A DNA stretch of 64,000 nucleotides from Actinospica robiniae DSM 44927 (GTDB lineage: Bacteria; Actinomycetota; Actinomycetes; Streptomycetales; Catenulisporaceae), in NCBI RefSeq assembly GCF_000504285.1, contig NZ_KI632511.1, positions 9,592,154-9,656,153 on the forward strand. The letters run 5' to 3'. Made by a program: the position numbers and the translations under genes. Shown piece by piece: positions 16,322 through 25,188 of this stretch. The notes beneath the pieces were generated by a model. The model did no database searches and had not been told where the DNA came from. It was given only the letters and a program-made list of their open reading frames with translations. Position 1 is the first letter of the stretch; the number at the start of each line of letters is the position of its first letter.

Positions 16322-17002
16322 TCAGACGTCCAAGTCGATCAACGGCAGATCGAACAGGTGCAGCCGATCGATCAGCGGCTCGACGTCGCCGGTCCAGTCC
16401 AGCGCGAGGATCTGGGCCCGGCTGCGCCGGCCGGTCAGCAGCCGGTTGAGTTCGAAGTCGGTCGAGCTCAGGCGGACGGCGGGTTCGCCCGCGCCCACCT
16501 GCCATGCGCCGCCCTCGACGGTCGAGAAGTGCACGGCCGGGGCGAGCGAGGCCTTGCGCCACTGATAGTCGAGCAGCCCTGCGATGAAGGCCGCGACCCC
16601 GCTGCACGCCGCTTCCTGCCGCGTCACCGGCAGGCCCAGCGCGCCGCGTATGTCCTGCTCGTGGTTCCACACGTCGGCCGCCATCAGGCCGTAGCGGATG
16701 CCGTCAGGGCCGCTCATCAGCGCGTCGATGGCGGGCGCGAGCCCGTCCCACTCGGCGGTCAGCTCGGCCAGGGTGCGGTCCTCGCGCTCGCTGACCTGAC
16801 GCGCCGTGTCCTCGTCGGTGGCCCGGCGCCGCAGCACCCCGCTCGCCACTTCCGCGCAGACGCCGGTCAGGTGCGCGTAGGTGTCCCGGACGGTCCAGGC
16901 CGGGAGCGCGGGGACCGCGGCGGCGGCCTGTTCGTCGGTCAGCTGTGCGGCGAGCTCGATCAGGCGCGCCCGCACGGTGCAGTAAGCCTCAGCCGTATCC
17001 AT
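16322..17002 (-). CDS. Mycothiol-dependent maleylpyruvate isomerase-like (DinB superfamily) protein
   Basis: 226 residues. The N-terminal four-helix bundle (about 5-150) has the MDMPI_N pattern: LTDEQAAAAVPALPAWTVRDTYAHLTGV in outline, with a later WNHEQDIRGALGLP helix, where His residues of both blocks could ligate metal. The C-terminal domain resembles the alpha/beta MDMPI_C/SCP2-like part (WQVGAGEPAVRLSSTDFELNRLLTGRRSRAQI). Actinobacterial members use mycothiol as cofactor or have unknown roles. It lies divergent from the FMN oxidase at 17132. Confidence 0.82.
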   Translation of the reverse strand: MDTAEAYCTVRARLIELAAQLTDEQAAAAVPALPAWTVRDTYAHLTGVCAEVASGVLRRRATDEDTARQVSEREDRTLAELTAEWDGLAPAIDALMSGPDGIRYGLMAADVWNHEQDIRGALGLPVTRQEAACSGVAAFIAGLLDYQWRKASLAPAVHFSTVEGGAWQVGAGEPAVRLSSTDFELNRLLTGRRSRAQILALDWTGDVEPLIDRLHLFDLPLIDLDV

Positions 17003-17131
17003 GGCCCGGATCCTACCGCGCAGTAACTTCGACGAGAACAGCCGCGCAGCCCTAGTCGGCCTCGTTCCCCGTGCCGGCAGCAGCCTGCTTCGCGCCTGGC
17101 CGGTGCCGCCCGCCGGAGGTACCGTGGGCGA

Positions 17132-18292
17132 ATGGCCTACGGCGACTACCAGATCGACATCTATTTCAACGGCTTGCAGGGCGTGCAGCCGGACCTGCCG
17201 ATGGCGTTCGCGGAGCTGGAGCGCCGGGCTGAGGCGGCGCTGGCGCCGTCGGTGTGGTCGTACGTGGCCGGCGGGGCCGGGGACGAGGCGACGCAGCGGG
17301 AGAACGTCGCGGCGTTCGCGCGGTGGGGGCTGGTGCCGCGGATGCTGGTGGGCGCCAAGGCCCGGGACCTGAGCGTGGATCTGTTCGGCCTGCAGCTGCC
17401 CAGCCCGCTGCTGCTCGCGCCGATCGGCGTGCTGGGGATCTGCGCGCAGGACGGCCACGGCGATCTGGCCACGGCGCGGGCGAGCGCGGCCACCAGGGTG
17501 CCGATGATCGCCTCGACGCTCTCGGCCGACCCGCTCGAGCAGGTGGCGGACTCGCTCGGCGAGACGCCGGGCTTCTTCCAGCTCTATACGCCCACCGACC
17601 GGGAGCTGGCCGAGAGCCTGGTGCACCGGGCGGAGGCGGCCGGGTTCAAGGGCATCGTGGTCACCCTGGACACCTGGATCACCGGCTGGCGGCCGCGGGA
17701 CCTGTCCACCGGCAACTTCCCGCAGCTGCGCGGGCACTGCCTGGCCAACTACTTCACCGATCCGGTCTTCCGCTCCCGGTTGGCCCAGCCGCCGGAGGCG
17801 AACCCGGGCGCGGCGATCGTGCACTGGGCCGGCGTCTTCGGCAATCCGCTGACCTGGGAAGACCTGCCCTGGCTGCGCAGCCTGACCTCGCTGCCGATCA
17901 TCCTCAAAGGCCTGATGCACCCGGAAGACGTGCGGCAGGCCAGGGATTCCGGCGCGGACGGGATCTACTGCTCGAACCACGGCGGACGGCAGGCCAACGG
18001 GGGTCTGTCCAGCCTGGACGTGCTCGCGGACGTGGTCGACGCCGCCGACGGCGCGCCGGTGATCTTCGACTCGGGCGTGCGCTCCGGCGCCGACGTCATC
18101 AAGGCTCTGGCACTCGGCGCCACCGCGGTGGCCCTCGGCCGCCCGTACGCCTACGGTCTGGCGCTCGGCGGGGAGAAGGGCGTGACGCACGTGCTGCGCG
18201 GCATGCTGGCCGAAGCGGATCTGATCATGGCGGTGGACGGCTACCCGACCCTCGATTCACTCACCCGCGAGGCCTTGCGCCGCATCGGCTGA
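17132..18292 (+). CDS. Lactate 2-monooxygenase-like FMN-dependent alpha-hydroxy-acid oxidase
   Basis: 386 residues from ATG 17132 with GGAGG about 12 bases upstream. The TIM-barrel FMN enzyme shows [16 protein letters not shown] near the start, [33 protein letters not shown], and the active-site loop [11 protein letters not shown] with the catalytic His. [20 protein letters not shown] binds the FMN phosphate. The N-terminal [18 protein letters not shown] is typical of lactate 2-monooxygenases, which oxidise L-lactate to acetate and CO2, but related long-chain hydroxy-acid oxidases cannot be excluded. It is cytosolic and probably monocistronic, with a hairpin at 18320-18363 behind it. Confidence 0.88.
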   Translation: MAYGDYQIDIYFNGLQGVQPDLPMAFAELERRAEAALAPSVWSYVAGGAGDEATQRENVAAFARWGLVPRMLVGAKARDLSVDLFGLQLPSPLLLAPIGVLGICAQDGHGDLATARASAATRVPMIASTLSADPLEQVADSLGETPGFFQLYTPTDRELAESLVHRAEAAGFKGIVVTLDTWITGWRPRDLSTGNFPQLRGHCLANYFTDPVFRSRLAQPPEANPGAAIVHWAGVFGNPLTWEDLPWLRSLTSLPIILKGLMHPEDVRQARDSGADGIYCSNHGGRQANGGLSSLDVLADVVDAADGAPVIFDSGVRSGADVIKALALGATAVALGRPYAYGLALGGEKGVTHVLRGMLAEADLIMAVDGYPTLDSLTREALRRIG

Positions 18293-18319
18293 GCCCGTTG
18301 CGGCGCGCGAACGTGAAGC

Positions 18320-18363
18320 GCGGGCCCGACCCACGGCGGCTCAGGTACCGGGGACGGGCCCGC
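18320..18363. terminator. Hairpin between convergent oxidase and phospholipase genes
   Basis: GCGGGCCCG at 18320-18328 pairs with CGGGCCCGC at 18355-18363 around a 26-base loop, which has minor internal pairing. Its position between two gene ends suggests a shared terminator. Confidence 0.55.
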
Positions 18364-18377
18364 AGGACGGGGCGACT

Positions 18378-20444
18378 CTACGAGTTCGCGATCGCAGGGT
18401 CGCTGTTGCCGGCACGGCCGGTCTCGACGTGGCCGGCCAGGCGGCGCAGGTAGTTCGCGTCGCCTTCCACGCCGATGTGCACGTCGTACCAGCCGTGGGC
18501 GCGGTCGGTGCGGATCGACAGCTCGTCCCGGCCGCCGGCGGCCAGGCGCGAGCCGTGGCCGCAGTCGTTGCCGTAGGCGTCGGTGATCGTCACGCGCACG
18601 GCGGCCCTGCCGTTGTTCACGAGCCGGATCTGCAGTACGCCGCTGCCGTCCTGGGCCGCGGTGGCCTGGACTTCGAGGCCTGCGACAGCGATCCCCTTGG
18701 CCTCGCGAAGGAAGCCGTTCGGGGCGGTGATGCTGACTTCGTAGGCTGATCCGCTCGGCACGGCCCAGTCGCCCTCGAGCCGCTTGCCCGCCGAGACCGT
18801 GTAGTCCCAGGGCCCTGATGTGTCGGTCCGCGAGGTCGCGTGGAAGACCGCGCCGGCCGAACCGTGGCTGGCGAAATCGACCGTCAGGCCCTTGCCGGTC
18901 ACCCGCGCGTCGGCGGCGAGCGCGTAGGGCAGCGGCCGGGCCGGGCGCACGCCGCGCTCCTGCTTCGGCAGTGTCTGCGCACCGGTCGGCAGCGTGGGCA
19001 CGTAGTCGTCGTGCCGATCCCGGTCCGCGGGCCGGTAGGCGGCGGTGTCCGGCAGCTCGGGGATCTTCCCGCCGTCCTTGGCGAAGTCGAACGCGCTGGT
19101 CAGGTCGCCCACGACGGCGCGGCGCCAAGCGGAGATGTTCGGCTCGTGCACGCCGAACCGCTTCTCGATGAAGCGGATCACCGAGGTGTGGTCGAAGACT
19201 TCCGAGTTGACGAATCCGCCGGTGGAGAACGGCGAGACGACCAGCATCGGCACGCGCGGGCCGAGGCCGTAGGGCCCGGCCACGAAGGCGGCGCTGCCCG
19301 GGAACAGCTCGTCGGCCACCTCGACCGTCGAAGCGCCCTGCGACGCGGAGGCCGGCGGCACCGGCGGGACGGCGTGGTCGAAGAAGCCGTCGTTCTCGTC
19401 GAAGGTGATGAACAGGGCCGTCTTGCTCCACACCGCCGGGTCGGCGGTCAGCGCCTCGAGCACCTGGGCGATGTACCAGGCCCCGTAGTTGGCCGGCCAG
19501 TTCGGGTGCTCGCAGAACGCCTCCGGCGCGACGATGTACGAGACCTGAGGCAGCCGGCCGCCGCGCACGTCCGCCTTGAGCAGGTCGAAGAAGTCGAGCG
19601 TGCCGTCCCCGTTCGCGTCCGTGCCGGTGCGCGCGGCCTGGTAGAGCGGGTCGCCGGGCTGCGCCTGGCGGTAGTTGTCGAAGTACAGCAGGGAATTGTC
19701 ACCGTAGTTGCCGATGTAGGCGTCCGAGGTCCAGCCCCAGTAGCCGTCGGCGTCCAGGCCGGTGCCCTGGTCCTGGTAGACCTTCCAGCTCACCCCGGCC
19801 TCGAGCAGGCGCTCGGGGTAGGTGGTCCAGTCGTAGCCGGCCTCGGCGTTGTCCAGCACCGGGCCGCCGCCCTTGCCGTCGTTGCCGGTGTAGCCGGTCC
19901 ACAGGTAGTAGCGGTTCGGGTCGGTGGACGTCATCAGCGAGCAGTGGTAGGCGTCGCAGATCGTGAAGGCGTCGGCCAGGGCGTAGTGGAACGGGATGTC
20001 CGCGCGCTCCAGGTAGGCCATGGTGGTCGAGCCCTTGTTCGGCAGCCATCGGTCGTAGGCGCCGTTGTTCCAGGCGAGGTGGGTGGAGTTCCAGTCGTGC
20101 GGGAGGTCCTCGAGGAACTGCAGGCCCAGGTTCTGCGCGCTCGGGTGGAACGGCAGCAGGGTCCGGCCGGCTTCGTCCTGCTGGTGGAACACACTCTGTC
20201 CGCTCGGCAGCGTCACCGGACGCGGGTCGCCGAAGCCGCGCACCCCGCGCAGCGTGCCGAAGTAGTGGTCGAAGGAACGGTTCTCCTGCATCAGCACGAC
20301 GATGTGCTCGACGTCCTCGAGGCTGCCGGTGCGGCGCGCGGCCGGGACGGCGGCGGCCTTGGCGATGGACGAGGAGAGGATGGAGGCGGCCGCGGTGCCT
20401 CCGGTGAGCTGGAGGAAACGGCGGCGGTCGGGGTTCGCGGGCAT
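18378..20444 (-). CDS. Tat-exported phosphocholine-preferring phospholipase C
   Basis: 688 residues, normal for non-haemolytic bacterial phospholipase C. The twin-arginine signal DRRRFLQL is followed by a hydrophobic stretch and an AKAAAVPAA cleavage region. The catalytic alkaline-phosphatase-like domain (about 50-450) has HIVVLMQENRSFDHYFGTL, PHDWNSTHLAWNNGAYDRW, TSTDPNRYYLWTGY and FITFDENDGFFDHAVPP, all hallmark motifs. Two C-terminal beta domains (about 510-680) match DUF756. The start ATG 20444 places the Tat motif at residues 6-10. It would cleave phosphatidylcholine or sphingomyelin outside the cell and is often phosphate-regulated. A second phosphoesterase is at 27737. Confidence 0.92.
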   Translation of the reverse strand: MPANPDRRRFLQLTGGTAAASILSSSIAKAAAVPAARRTGSLEDVEHIVVLMQENRSFDHYFGTLRGVRGFGDPRPVTLPSGQSVFHQQDEAGRTLLPFHPSAQNLGLQFLEDLPHDWNSTHLAWNNGAYDRWLPNKGSTTMAYLERADIPFHYALADAFTICDAYHCSLMTSTDPNRYYLWTGYTGNDGKGGGPVLDNAEAGYDWTTYPERLLEAGVSWKVYQDQGTGLDADGYWGWTSDAYIGNYGDNSLLYFDNYRQAQPGDPLYQAARTGTDANGDGTLDFFDLLKADVRGGRLPQVSYIVAPEAFCEHPNWPANYGAWYIAQVLEALTADPAVWSKTALFITFDENDGFFDHAVPPVPPASASQGASTVEVADELFPGSAAFVAGPYGLGPRVPMLVVSPFSTGGFVNSEVFDHTSVIRFIEKRFGVHEPNISAWRRAVVGDLTSAFDFAKDGGKIPELPDTAAYRPADRDRHDDYVPTLPTGAQTLPKQERGVRPARPLPYALAADARVTGKGLTVDFASHGSAGAVFHATSRTDTSGPWDYTVSAGKRLEGDWAVPSGSAYEVSITAPNGFLREAKGIAVAGLEVQATAAQDGSGVLQIRLVNNGRAAVRVTITDAYGNDCGHGSRLAAGGRDELSIRTDRAHGWYDVHIGVEGDANYLRRLAGHVETGRAGNSDPAIANS

Positions 20445-20595
20445 GCGGACCAGTGTGCTGATCACGCTTCCCGCGGGGGAGGACCGGGAGGGAAGCCCCG
20501 GCGAAGAGCTGCCGAAGCCTGTGTGAACAACCTGTCTGGACAGGTTACGGAACGTACCCGGGGGCGGGGCCGCCGTCCCCGGGAGACGCGCGGAG

Positions 20596-21243
20596 TCAGT
20601 TCACCGATACCGGCAGTGCGCCGTCGAGCGGGGTGGTGAACACGCCGTTGAACAGGCCGCTCGATCCGCAGAACGAGGTGCCGCCGAGCAGGTGCACGGT
20701 CTGGTTGGTGAAGGTGATCGAGCCGCCGGTTCCTCCGCCGCCCGGGTTCACGATGATCCCGACGATCGGGCTCAGGGCGGAGTTGGTGGCGAAGTCGCAG
20801 TCGAAGGTGCCGATGCCGTTGTTCAGGCCGATGACCACGGTGATCGCGGTGACGGTCAGCTTCAGCGGGCTGCCGTCGCTGACGACGGCGACGCCGGTGC
20901 CCGACAGGGTGACGCTCTGCAGGGTGTCGGTGGTGCCGCTGAGCGTACAGCCGGAGACGCCCAGCTGAACGATTTTCAGAGCGGCGCTGCCGGGCGAAGT
21001 CGGATTCGTGGCTGTTTGCGCGACCACGCCGACCTTGCCGCACGCGAGGGTGATGCTGTTGTTGAAGCCGAACTTGAAGGTCGTGCTGCCGACCGTGCTC
21101 AGCGAGTCGCCGACGGCGACGGCTCCGGCCGAGGTGGTGAGCACCGCCGTGCCGGCCTGGGCCGGGGCCGCGGTGAACACGGCGGCGCAGGCGGCCAGCA
21201 GGGCGCACAGGCCGCTCAGGGCGCGGGTGCGGGAGAGGGTCAT
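20596..21243 (-). CDS. Secreted protein, paralogue of the gene at 23233
   Basis: 215 residues with a Sec signal (MTLSRTRALSGLCALLAACAAVFTAAPAQA in outline). The mature part is Ser/Thr/Gly-rich beta-sheet sequence with five or more cysteines. It shares a layout with the product of 23233: FNNSITLACGKVG / VTIVCSAAS, LNNGIGTFDCDFATNS / LNNGLGVVNCDYGTNS, SPIVGIIVNP / APIVGTIANP, and FTNQTVHLLGGTSFCGSSGLFN / FTNQTVWLLTGTSVCGAPGSTG in pieces. I do not recognise a named family. The two paralogues were probably adjacent before the MITE and IS1182-type element moved in between them. Confidence 0.78.
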   Translation of the reverse strand: MTLSRTRALSGLCALLAACAAVFTAAPAQAGTAVLTTSAGAVAVGDSLSTVGSTTFKFGFNNSITLACGKVGVVAQTATNPTSPGSAALKIVQLGVSGCTLSGTTDTLQSVTLSGTGVAVVSDGSPLKLTVTAITVVIGLNNGIGTFDCDFATNSALSPIVGIIVNPGGGGTGGSITFTNQTVHLLGGTSFCGSSGLFNGVFTTPLDGALPVSVN

Positions 21244-21395
21244 GGCGGGAGGCGAATCCCTTCGCTTCAGGCCGCGGCCCGGCCGCGCCTCCCGTGGGGC
21301 GCGCGGCCGGGCCGCGGCGGTGGATCTAGAAGCGTCATGAAAATCTTCGTGTTCTGATGTGGTGGCCTGGCGTAGCCGGCCCGCCGCTCGCTTGT

Positions 21396-22976
21396 TCACG
21401 CTGGTGTGGGTAGCTGCCAGGCTCCGTCTGTGCGGGTGAGGCCGAGGTTGATGAGGGTGCGCAGGTTCAGGGCGGCGGCGCGGGTGTGGATCCAGGTGTT
21501 GTTGGGGATGGTGCCGCGGTAGCGCAGGCGGCGGTTGTTCCCGGCGACGAGCCAGGCGACGGCCCGTTCAACGGGTGGGCGCCAGCGGCGGTAGGCGGCC
21601 TGCCAGTCGGGGTCGGTGGTGGCCTGGCGTCGGGCGGCGGTCTGCTGGTCGTGGTGGGGTCGGATGGTCAGCACCCGGCCGGCCTTCGCTTTCGTGCACT
21701 GCTCGCGCAGCGGGCAGGTGGGGCACTGGTCGAAGACCGCTTTGCGCTGATGGTGGATTCCACTGGGTGGAGTGAGCGGGATGGTGTGCCCGGCGGGGCA
21801 GGTGACCTGTCCGGTGGTGTCGATGGCGAAGTCGTCGAGGCTGAAGCCGCCGGGTACGGCCGTGGTCAGCGGCGCGGGTTTGAGGAACAGGCGGTGTCCG
21901 CGCTCGAGCAGGGCGGCGCTGGCGCTCCCGCTGCTGTAGGCGGTGTCGCCGTACAGGTCCAGGCCGGTGGCCTGGTCGTCTTCGTTGATCAGGTCGAGGG
22001 CGACGGCGGCCTCGTGGTGCTCGGGCCCGGAGCCCGGGCGGATGGCGAGGGCGGTGTAGATCCCGGTCTCGGGTTCGATGGCGAGGTGGGCTTTGTATCC
22101 GTCCTGCTTGTGGGTGCGGGTCTTGTGCACGTGCCGTGATTCGGGATCGACGGTGGAGATCACGCGGTTCTCGGCGGTGCCGCGGGTGATGCGCCAGCGC
22201 CCGTCGCGCCCGTCGGAGTCCTCCGCGGGTTCGACGTCCTGGCCGGCGACGAGGGCGAGCAGGCCGAGGGCGTCTGCGGGCTTGGGGCCGTGCTCGCGCT
22301 CGGGCAGGGCCACCAGCAGCCGGATCGCGTCGGTCACCAGCGCGTCGACGAGTTCGGCCCGGGCCTGCGGGTCGTTCCAGGCGATCGCGGGTTTCCCGGG
22401 ATCGGCGTAGTCGTGCGCGGTGCACACGGCCGCGACCACGTCCGCGGCACCGGGCACCTCGCGCGCGACGCGCCGGATCGCGGCGATGATCTGGGTGACG
22501 GTGTCCTGGGTGGCCACCGCGTCATCCAGCACGGTGGAATCCAGCGCCCGGCGCACCTTGCCCTTGAGGATCCCGGTCTCGGCCACCACCGCGCGCACGG
22601 CGGTGAAGATCCGCTGTGGGTCCGCGGAGCGCGACAGGCGTCGGCGGAAGTAGGCCAGCAGCGACGGGTCGAACCCGGTGTCATACAGCCCGAGCCCGCA
22701 CGCGGCCTTCCACCGCAGGTCACAGCGCAGCTCCTGGACAGTGTCGAAGTCCGAGTGGCCGTTAAGGGCCTGGAGGGTGACGGCCGCGGCCAGGATCGCC
22801 GGAGGCATCGAGGGACGTCCGTTGCGCGAGGGGTACATGTCCGCGAACATCTCCGCCGGAAACAACGCCTCCCGGTGCTCGGCCAGGAACGCGAACACGC
22901 TCCCGGCCGGGATCAGCTCCCGGCACGTCGCCCACACATCTGGCCCGACCAGCTCACCCGTCCACTCACCCTGCAT
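21396..22976 (-). CDS. IS1182-family transposase (DDE)
   Basis: 526 residues, full family length. The N-terminal DUF772-like region (about 45-120) reads FADMYPSRNGRPSMPPAILA, LQALNGHSDFDTVQEL and LYDTGFDPSLLAYFRRRL. The DDE catalytic part follows, with LDSTVLDDAVATQD (first Asp), LDLYGDTAYSSGSAS (second Asp) and a C-terminal Cys cluster FDQCPTCPLREQCTKA before RRWRPPVERAVAWLVA with the final Glu. It starts at ATG 22976, only four bases after an 18-bp perfect hairpin, and no Shine-Dalgarno sequence is free outside that hairpin. Confidence 0.93.
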   Translation of the reverse strand: MQGEWTGELVGPDVWATCRELIPAGSVFAFLAEHREALFPAEMFADMYPSRNGRPSMPPAILAAAVTLQALNGHSDFDTVQELRCDLRWKAACGLGLYDTGFDPSLLAYFRRRLSRSADPQRIFTAVRAVVAETGILKGKVRRALDSTVLDDAVATQDTVTQIIAAIRRVAREVPGAADVVAAVCTAHDYADPGKPAIAWNDPQARAELVDALVTDAIRLLVALPEREHGPKPADALGLLALVAGQDVEPAEDSDGRDGRWRITRGTAENRVISTVDPESRHVHKTRTHKQDGYKAHLAIEPETGIYTALAIRPGSGPEHHEAAVALDLINEDDQATGLDLYGDTAYSSGSASAALLERGHRLFLKPAPLTTAVPGGFSLDDFAIDTTGQVTCPAGHTIPLTPPSGIHHQRKAVFDQCPTCPLREQCTKAKAGRVLTIRPHHDQQTAARRQATTDPDWQAAYRRWRPPVERAVAWLVAGNNRRLRYRGTIPNNTWIHTRAAALNLRTLINLGLTRTDGAWQLPTPA

Positions 22977-22980
22977 GACA

Positions 22981-23019
22981 GCATTCTGGCCCGGCCGCTA
23001 CGCGGCCGGGCCAGAATGC
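22981..23019 (-). promoter_or_regulatory. Perfect 18-bp hairpin directly upstream of the transposase start
   Basis: Arms 22981-22998 and 23002-23019 pair perfectly around a 3-base loop, and the stem ends four bases before ATG 22976. In mRNA read in from outside, this would bury the ribosome binding region. I infer a device against transposase expression from neighbouring promoters, as known for IS10 and IS50. Confidence 0.7.
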
Positions 23020-23041
23020 ATGATTTTCATGACGCTTCTAG

Positions 23042-23203
23042 GGCGCGTTTGAGAAGTAGCGTCGGATCAGGCCGCGGCGTCTGACGCGTGCGCTCGCAAG
23101 GCGCCGGGGCGGGCGCATACTCGCCTCGTCTGTAACCGCTCCGGCAACGCAGCGAGCGTGCGTGGCAGGCGTCGCGGCCCCGGCGATACTTCTCAAACGC
23201 GCG
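23042..23203. mobile_element. 162-bp MITE-like element flanked by CTAG
   Basis: The ends share GCGCGTTTGAGAAGTA as a 16-bp perfect inverted repeat (extendable with mismatches to about 24 bp). CTAG flanks both ends (23038-23041 and 23204-23207). There is no coding capacity. Size, inverted repeats and the YTAR-type target duplication fit a MITE mobilised by an IS5-type transposase, which is not in the window. IS1182 was later inserted into its left CTAG. Confidence 0.8.
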
Positions 23204-23232
23204 CTAGATCACCGTAGGCTGATCAAGGAGCG

Positions 23233-23913
23233 TCAGTTGGCGAAGAGCAGGCCGTTGCTCTGGGTCTGGTCGACCACGTTGCCCAGGGTCATGTTGAACA
23301 GGCCGGTCGAGCCGGGGGCGCCGCACACGCTCGTGCCGGTGAGCAGCCACACGGTCTGGTTGGTGAAGGAGATCTTGCCGGTGGGCGGGTTCGCGATGGT
23401 GCCCACGATCGGGGCGTGGGTGGAGTTGGTGCCGTAGTCGCAGTTCACGACGCCGAGGCCGTTGTTCAGCGCGACCCGCTCGTCCAGCGCGGTGACGTTG
23501 AAGTCCTTGGGCGAGGAGGTCACGTTGGCCGAAGCGGCGCCGTTGAGCTTGACGCTGGAGACGGTGACGCCCGAGATCCCGCTGATGGTGCAGCTGGTGA
23601 ACGTCAGGGTTCCGATGCTCAGGTTGGCCGTGCCGGGCGCGGCCGGGTTGGAGGAGTCGGTGGCCGACATCGACGCCGCGGAGCAGACGATGGTGACGGT
23701 CTTTCCGCCGCTGGTGAAGGAGAACGAGTTCGTGGTGCCCGAGGCCAGCGAGCCGGTGAGCGTGTCGCCGACGGCGACGTTCGTGCCGCTCGGGTTGGCC
23801 GCGGTGACGGAGAGCACGTCGCCGCTGCTGGCGAAGGCGGGCGAGGTGGACAGGACGAGTGCCGTGGCTGAGGCGGCGGCGACGCCGAGGACGGCGAGAC
23901 GGCGCTGGGACAT
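23233..23913 (-). CDS. Secreted protein, paralogue of the gene at 20596
   Basis: 226 residues. The signal peptide (MSQRRLAVLGVAAASATALV, cleavage near SPAFA) is followed by a Ser/Thr-rich beta protein with cysteines in VTIVCSAAS, TFTSCTIS, VVNCDYGTN and TSVCGAPG. It aligns with the product of 20596 through most of its length, but I recognise no named domain. The start is ATG 23913. It may form a same-strand unit with the 24026 gene upstream (112 bp gap). Extracellular or cell-surface location is inferred from the signal peptide. Confidence 0.78.
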   Translation of the reverse strand: MSQRRLAVLGVAAASATALVLSTSPAFASSGDVLSVTAANPSGTNVAVGDTLTGSLASGTTNSFSFTSGGKTVTIVCSAASMSATDSSNPAAPGTANLSIGTLTFTSCTISGISGVTVSSVKLNGAASANVTSSPKDFNVTALDERVALNNGLGVVNCDYGTNSTHAPIVGTIANPPTGKISFTNQTVWLLTGTSVCGAPGSTGLFNMTLGNVVDQTQSNGLLFAN

Positions 23914-24025
23914 GAGGATGCTTCCCTTCCATCGGATAGAGGCTTGCGCTCGTGCGGGCGGTCTTTCTTCGGACGGAGGTCTGGGGGGTGCCGGCGGCCG
24001 GGGGCGGGCCGGCCGCCGGCGAAGG

Positions 24026-24934
24026 TCATTCAGAGGCCTTGATCGCGGCGGTGAGGTCGGAGACGGACGAGTCGGCCGCGAGCGAGGTGCTCACGTTCGT
24101 CAGGGTCGCGCTGTTGTGGCCGGCCGCGGAGCCGAGGCCGAACAGCAGGTTCACCAGCCAGTTGGCCGAGTTGGGGATGATGCCGCAGCCGGAGGCGCCG
24201 GGCACGGAGAACGAGTTGTCCACCAGGGTGGCGCCGGAGAACCCGACGATCAGGGTGCTGAAGCCGTTGGGGTCGGAGTTGAGCGAGACCGTGCCCGAGT
24301 CGCCGGTGACCGGCTTGTTGGGCGCGGGCGGCGCGGTGGTGCCGGCCGTCGGCTCGAGCAGGATCGGCGCGCTGTTGGAGCCGACGTAGCAGTTGGTGCC
24401 GAGGAACGCGTTCCACAGGTGGAACTTGAGCGGCAGCTCGAACAGCGGGTAGTCCTCACCGGTGGACAGCGGCGCGAACTGGGTGATCGGGCCGGCCAGC
24501 GAGACCTGGACGAAGGCGCTGGTGAGTCCGGGCACGTAGTTCGACAGCCCCGGGATCGGCACGTCGAGCACCGGACCGCTGAGCTCGTTGCCGTCGGTGG
24601 GGGCCACCGTGCTGAAGACGTTGGCGCTGTTGCCGTCGGGGAAGGTGACGGTGGGACCGTCGTTCGGCCAGTAGAAGCCGAACTTGGAGGTCATGGTGCC
24701 GGTCAGCGGGACGCTGATGCCGCCGATGGTGATCGAGCCGCCGCCGATCGTCGCGACCGCGCAGCCGACCTCGGCGCTGCTCGCACTCTGCAGCTGCGAC
24801 GAGGTGAGCGGACAGGTGCCCATGCCGGCGTAGAGGCCGGTCGGGGCGGCCGCGGCCGACGCGGGCCCGGCCAGTCCGGCGGCCAGCAGCAGGGCCGCGG
24901 TGCCGGAGCCCGCGAAAGTTCTCCATACTCGCAT
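24026..24934 (-). CDS. Secreted protein of unknown function
   Basis: 302 residues from ATG 24934 (MRVWRTFAGSGTAALLLAAG), preceded at a distance by AGGGAG; an in-frame ATG at 24970 is a weaker choice. After the signal peptide come Cys-containing blocks GMGTCPLTSSQLQ and EVGCAVATIGGG, a long Gly/Pro-rich beta region (PVLDVPIPGLSNYVPGL, TNCYVGSNSAPILLEP) and a C-terminal NSATLTNVSTSLAADSSVSD. The final part resembles secreted DUF6230-type neighbours in style only. It is divergent from the TetR gene at 25189, and the shared upstream region has an AAACC/GGTTT palindrome, so the same regulator may control it. Confidence 0.72.
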   Translation of the reverse strand: MRVWRTFAGSGTAALLLAAGLAGPASAAAAPTGLYAGMGTCPLTSSQLQSASSAEVGCAVATIGGGSITIGGISVPLTGTMTSKFGFYWPNDGPTVTFPDGNSANVFSTVAPTDGNELSGPVLDVPIPGLSNYVPGLTSAFVQVSLAGPITQFAPLSTGEDYPLFELPLKFHLWNAFLGTNCYVGSNSAPILLEPTAGTTAPPAPNKPVTGDSGTVSLNSDPNGFSTLIVGFSGATLVDNSFSVPGASGCGIIPNSANWLVNLLFGLGSAAGHNSATLTNVSTSLAADSSVSDLTAAIKASE

Positions 24935-25141
24935 ATATGTTCGCACTCCCTGATCGACGATGGGTACCATCAGAGGTGGTGCACGGTGATGGTGGTCGCG
25001 GGCTGGAAAAACGCCGAGTCCGCGTCATAATCGGTATCGATTGCGGCGTGGCGGCCCGCCCCGCCTGAAGTCCTCGGGGCGAGCGGGTCGGCGACGCTCC
25101 ACGATCATTAACCCGCCGGTAACATTGCCTGAGAGAGTTTT

Positions 25142-25156
25142 AAACCCGACAGGTTT
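25142..25156. promoter_or_regulatory. TetR-type operator, site 1
   Basis: AAACC-CGACA-GGTTT forms a palindrome within a TTAAAC...GTTTTC context, 33 bp upstream of the TetR start and about 200 bp from the divergent secreted-protein gene. It closely resembles the site at 26055-26070. Confidence 0.65.
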
Positions 25157-25188
25157 TCACGTCAAGCGCGGCGAGAAAGGATCTGGCG

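Larger units (their letters stand above)
21330..23037. mobile_element. IS1182-family insertion sequence
   Basis: The 1708-bp element has perfect terminal inverted repeats beginning AAGCGTCATGAAAATC (at 21330 and, inverted, ending at 23037). CTAG flanks both sides (21326-21329 and 23038-23041), consistent with the 4-bp palindromic target duplication seen in this family. One transposase gene fills it on the minus strand. The reading frame and both ends are intact, so it may be active. Confidence 0.92.
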
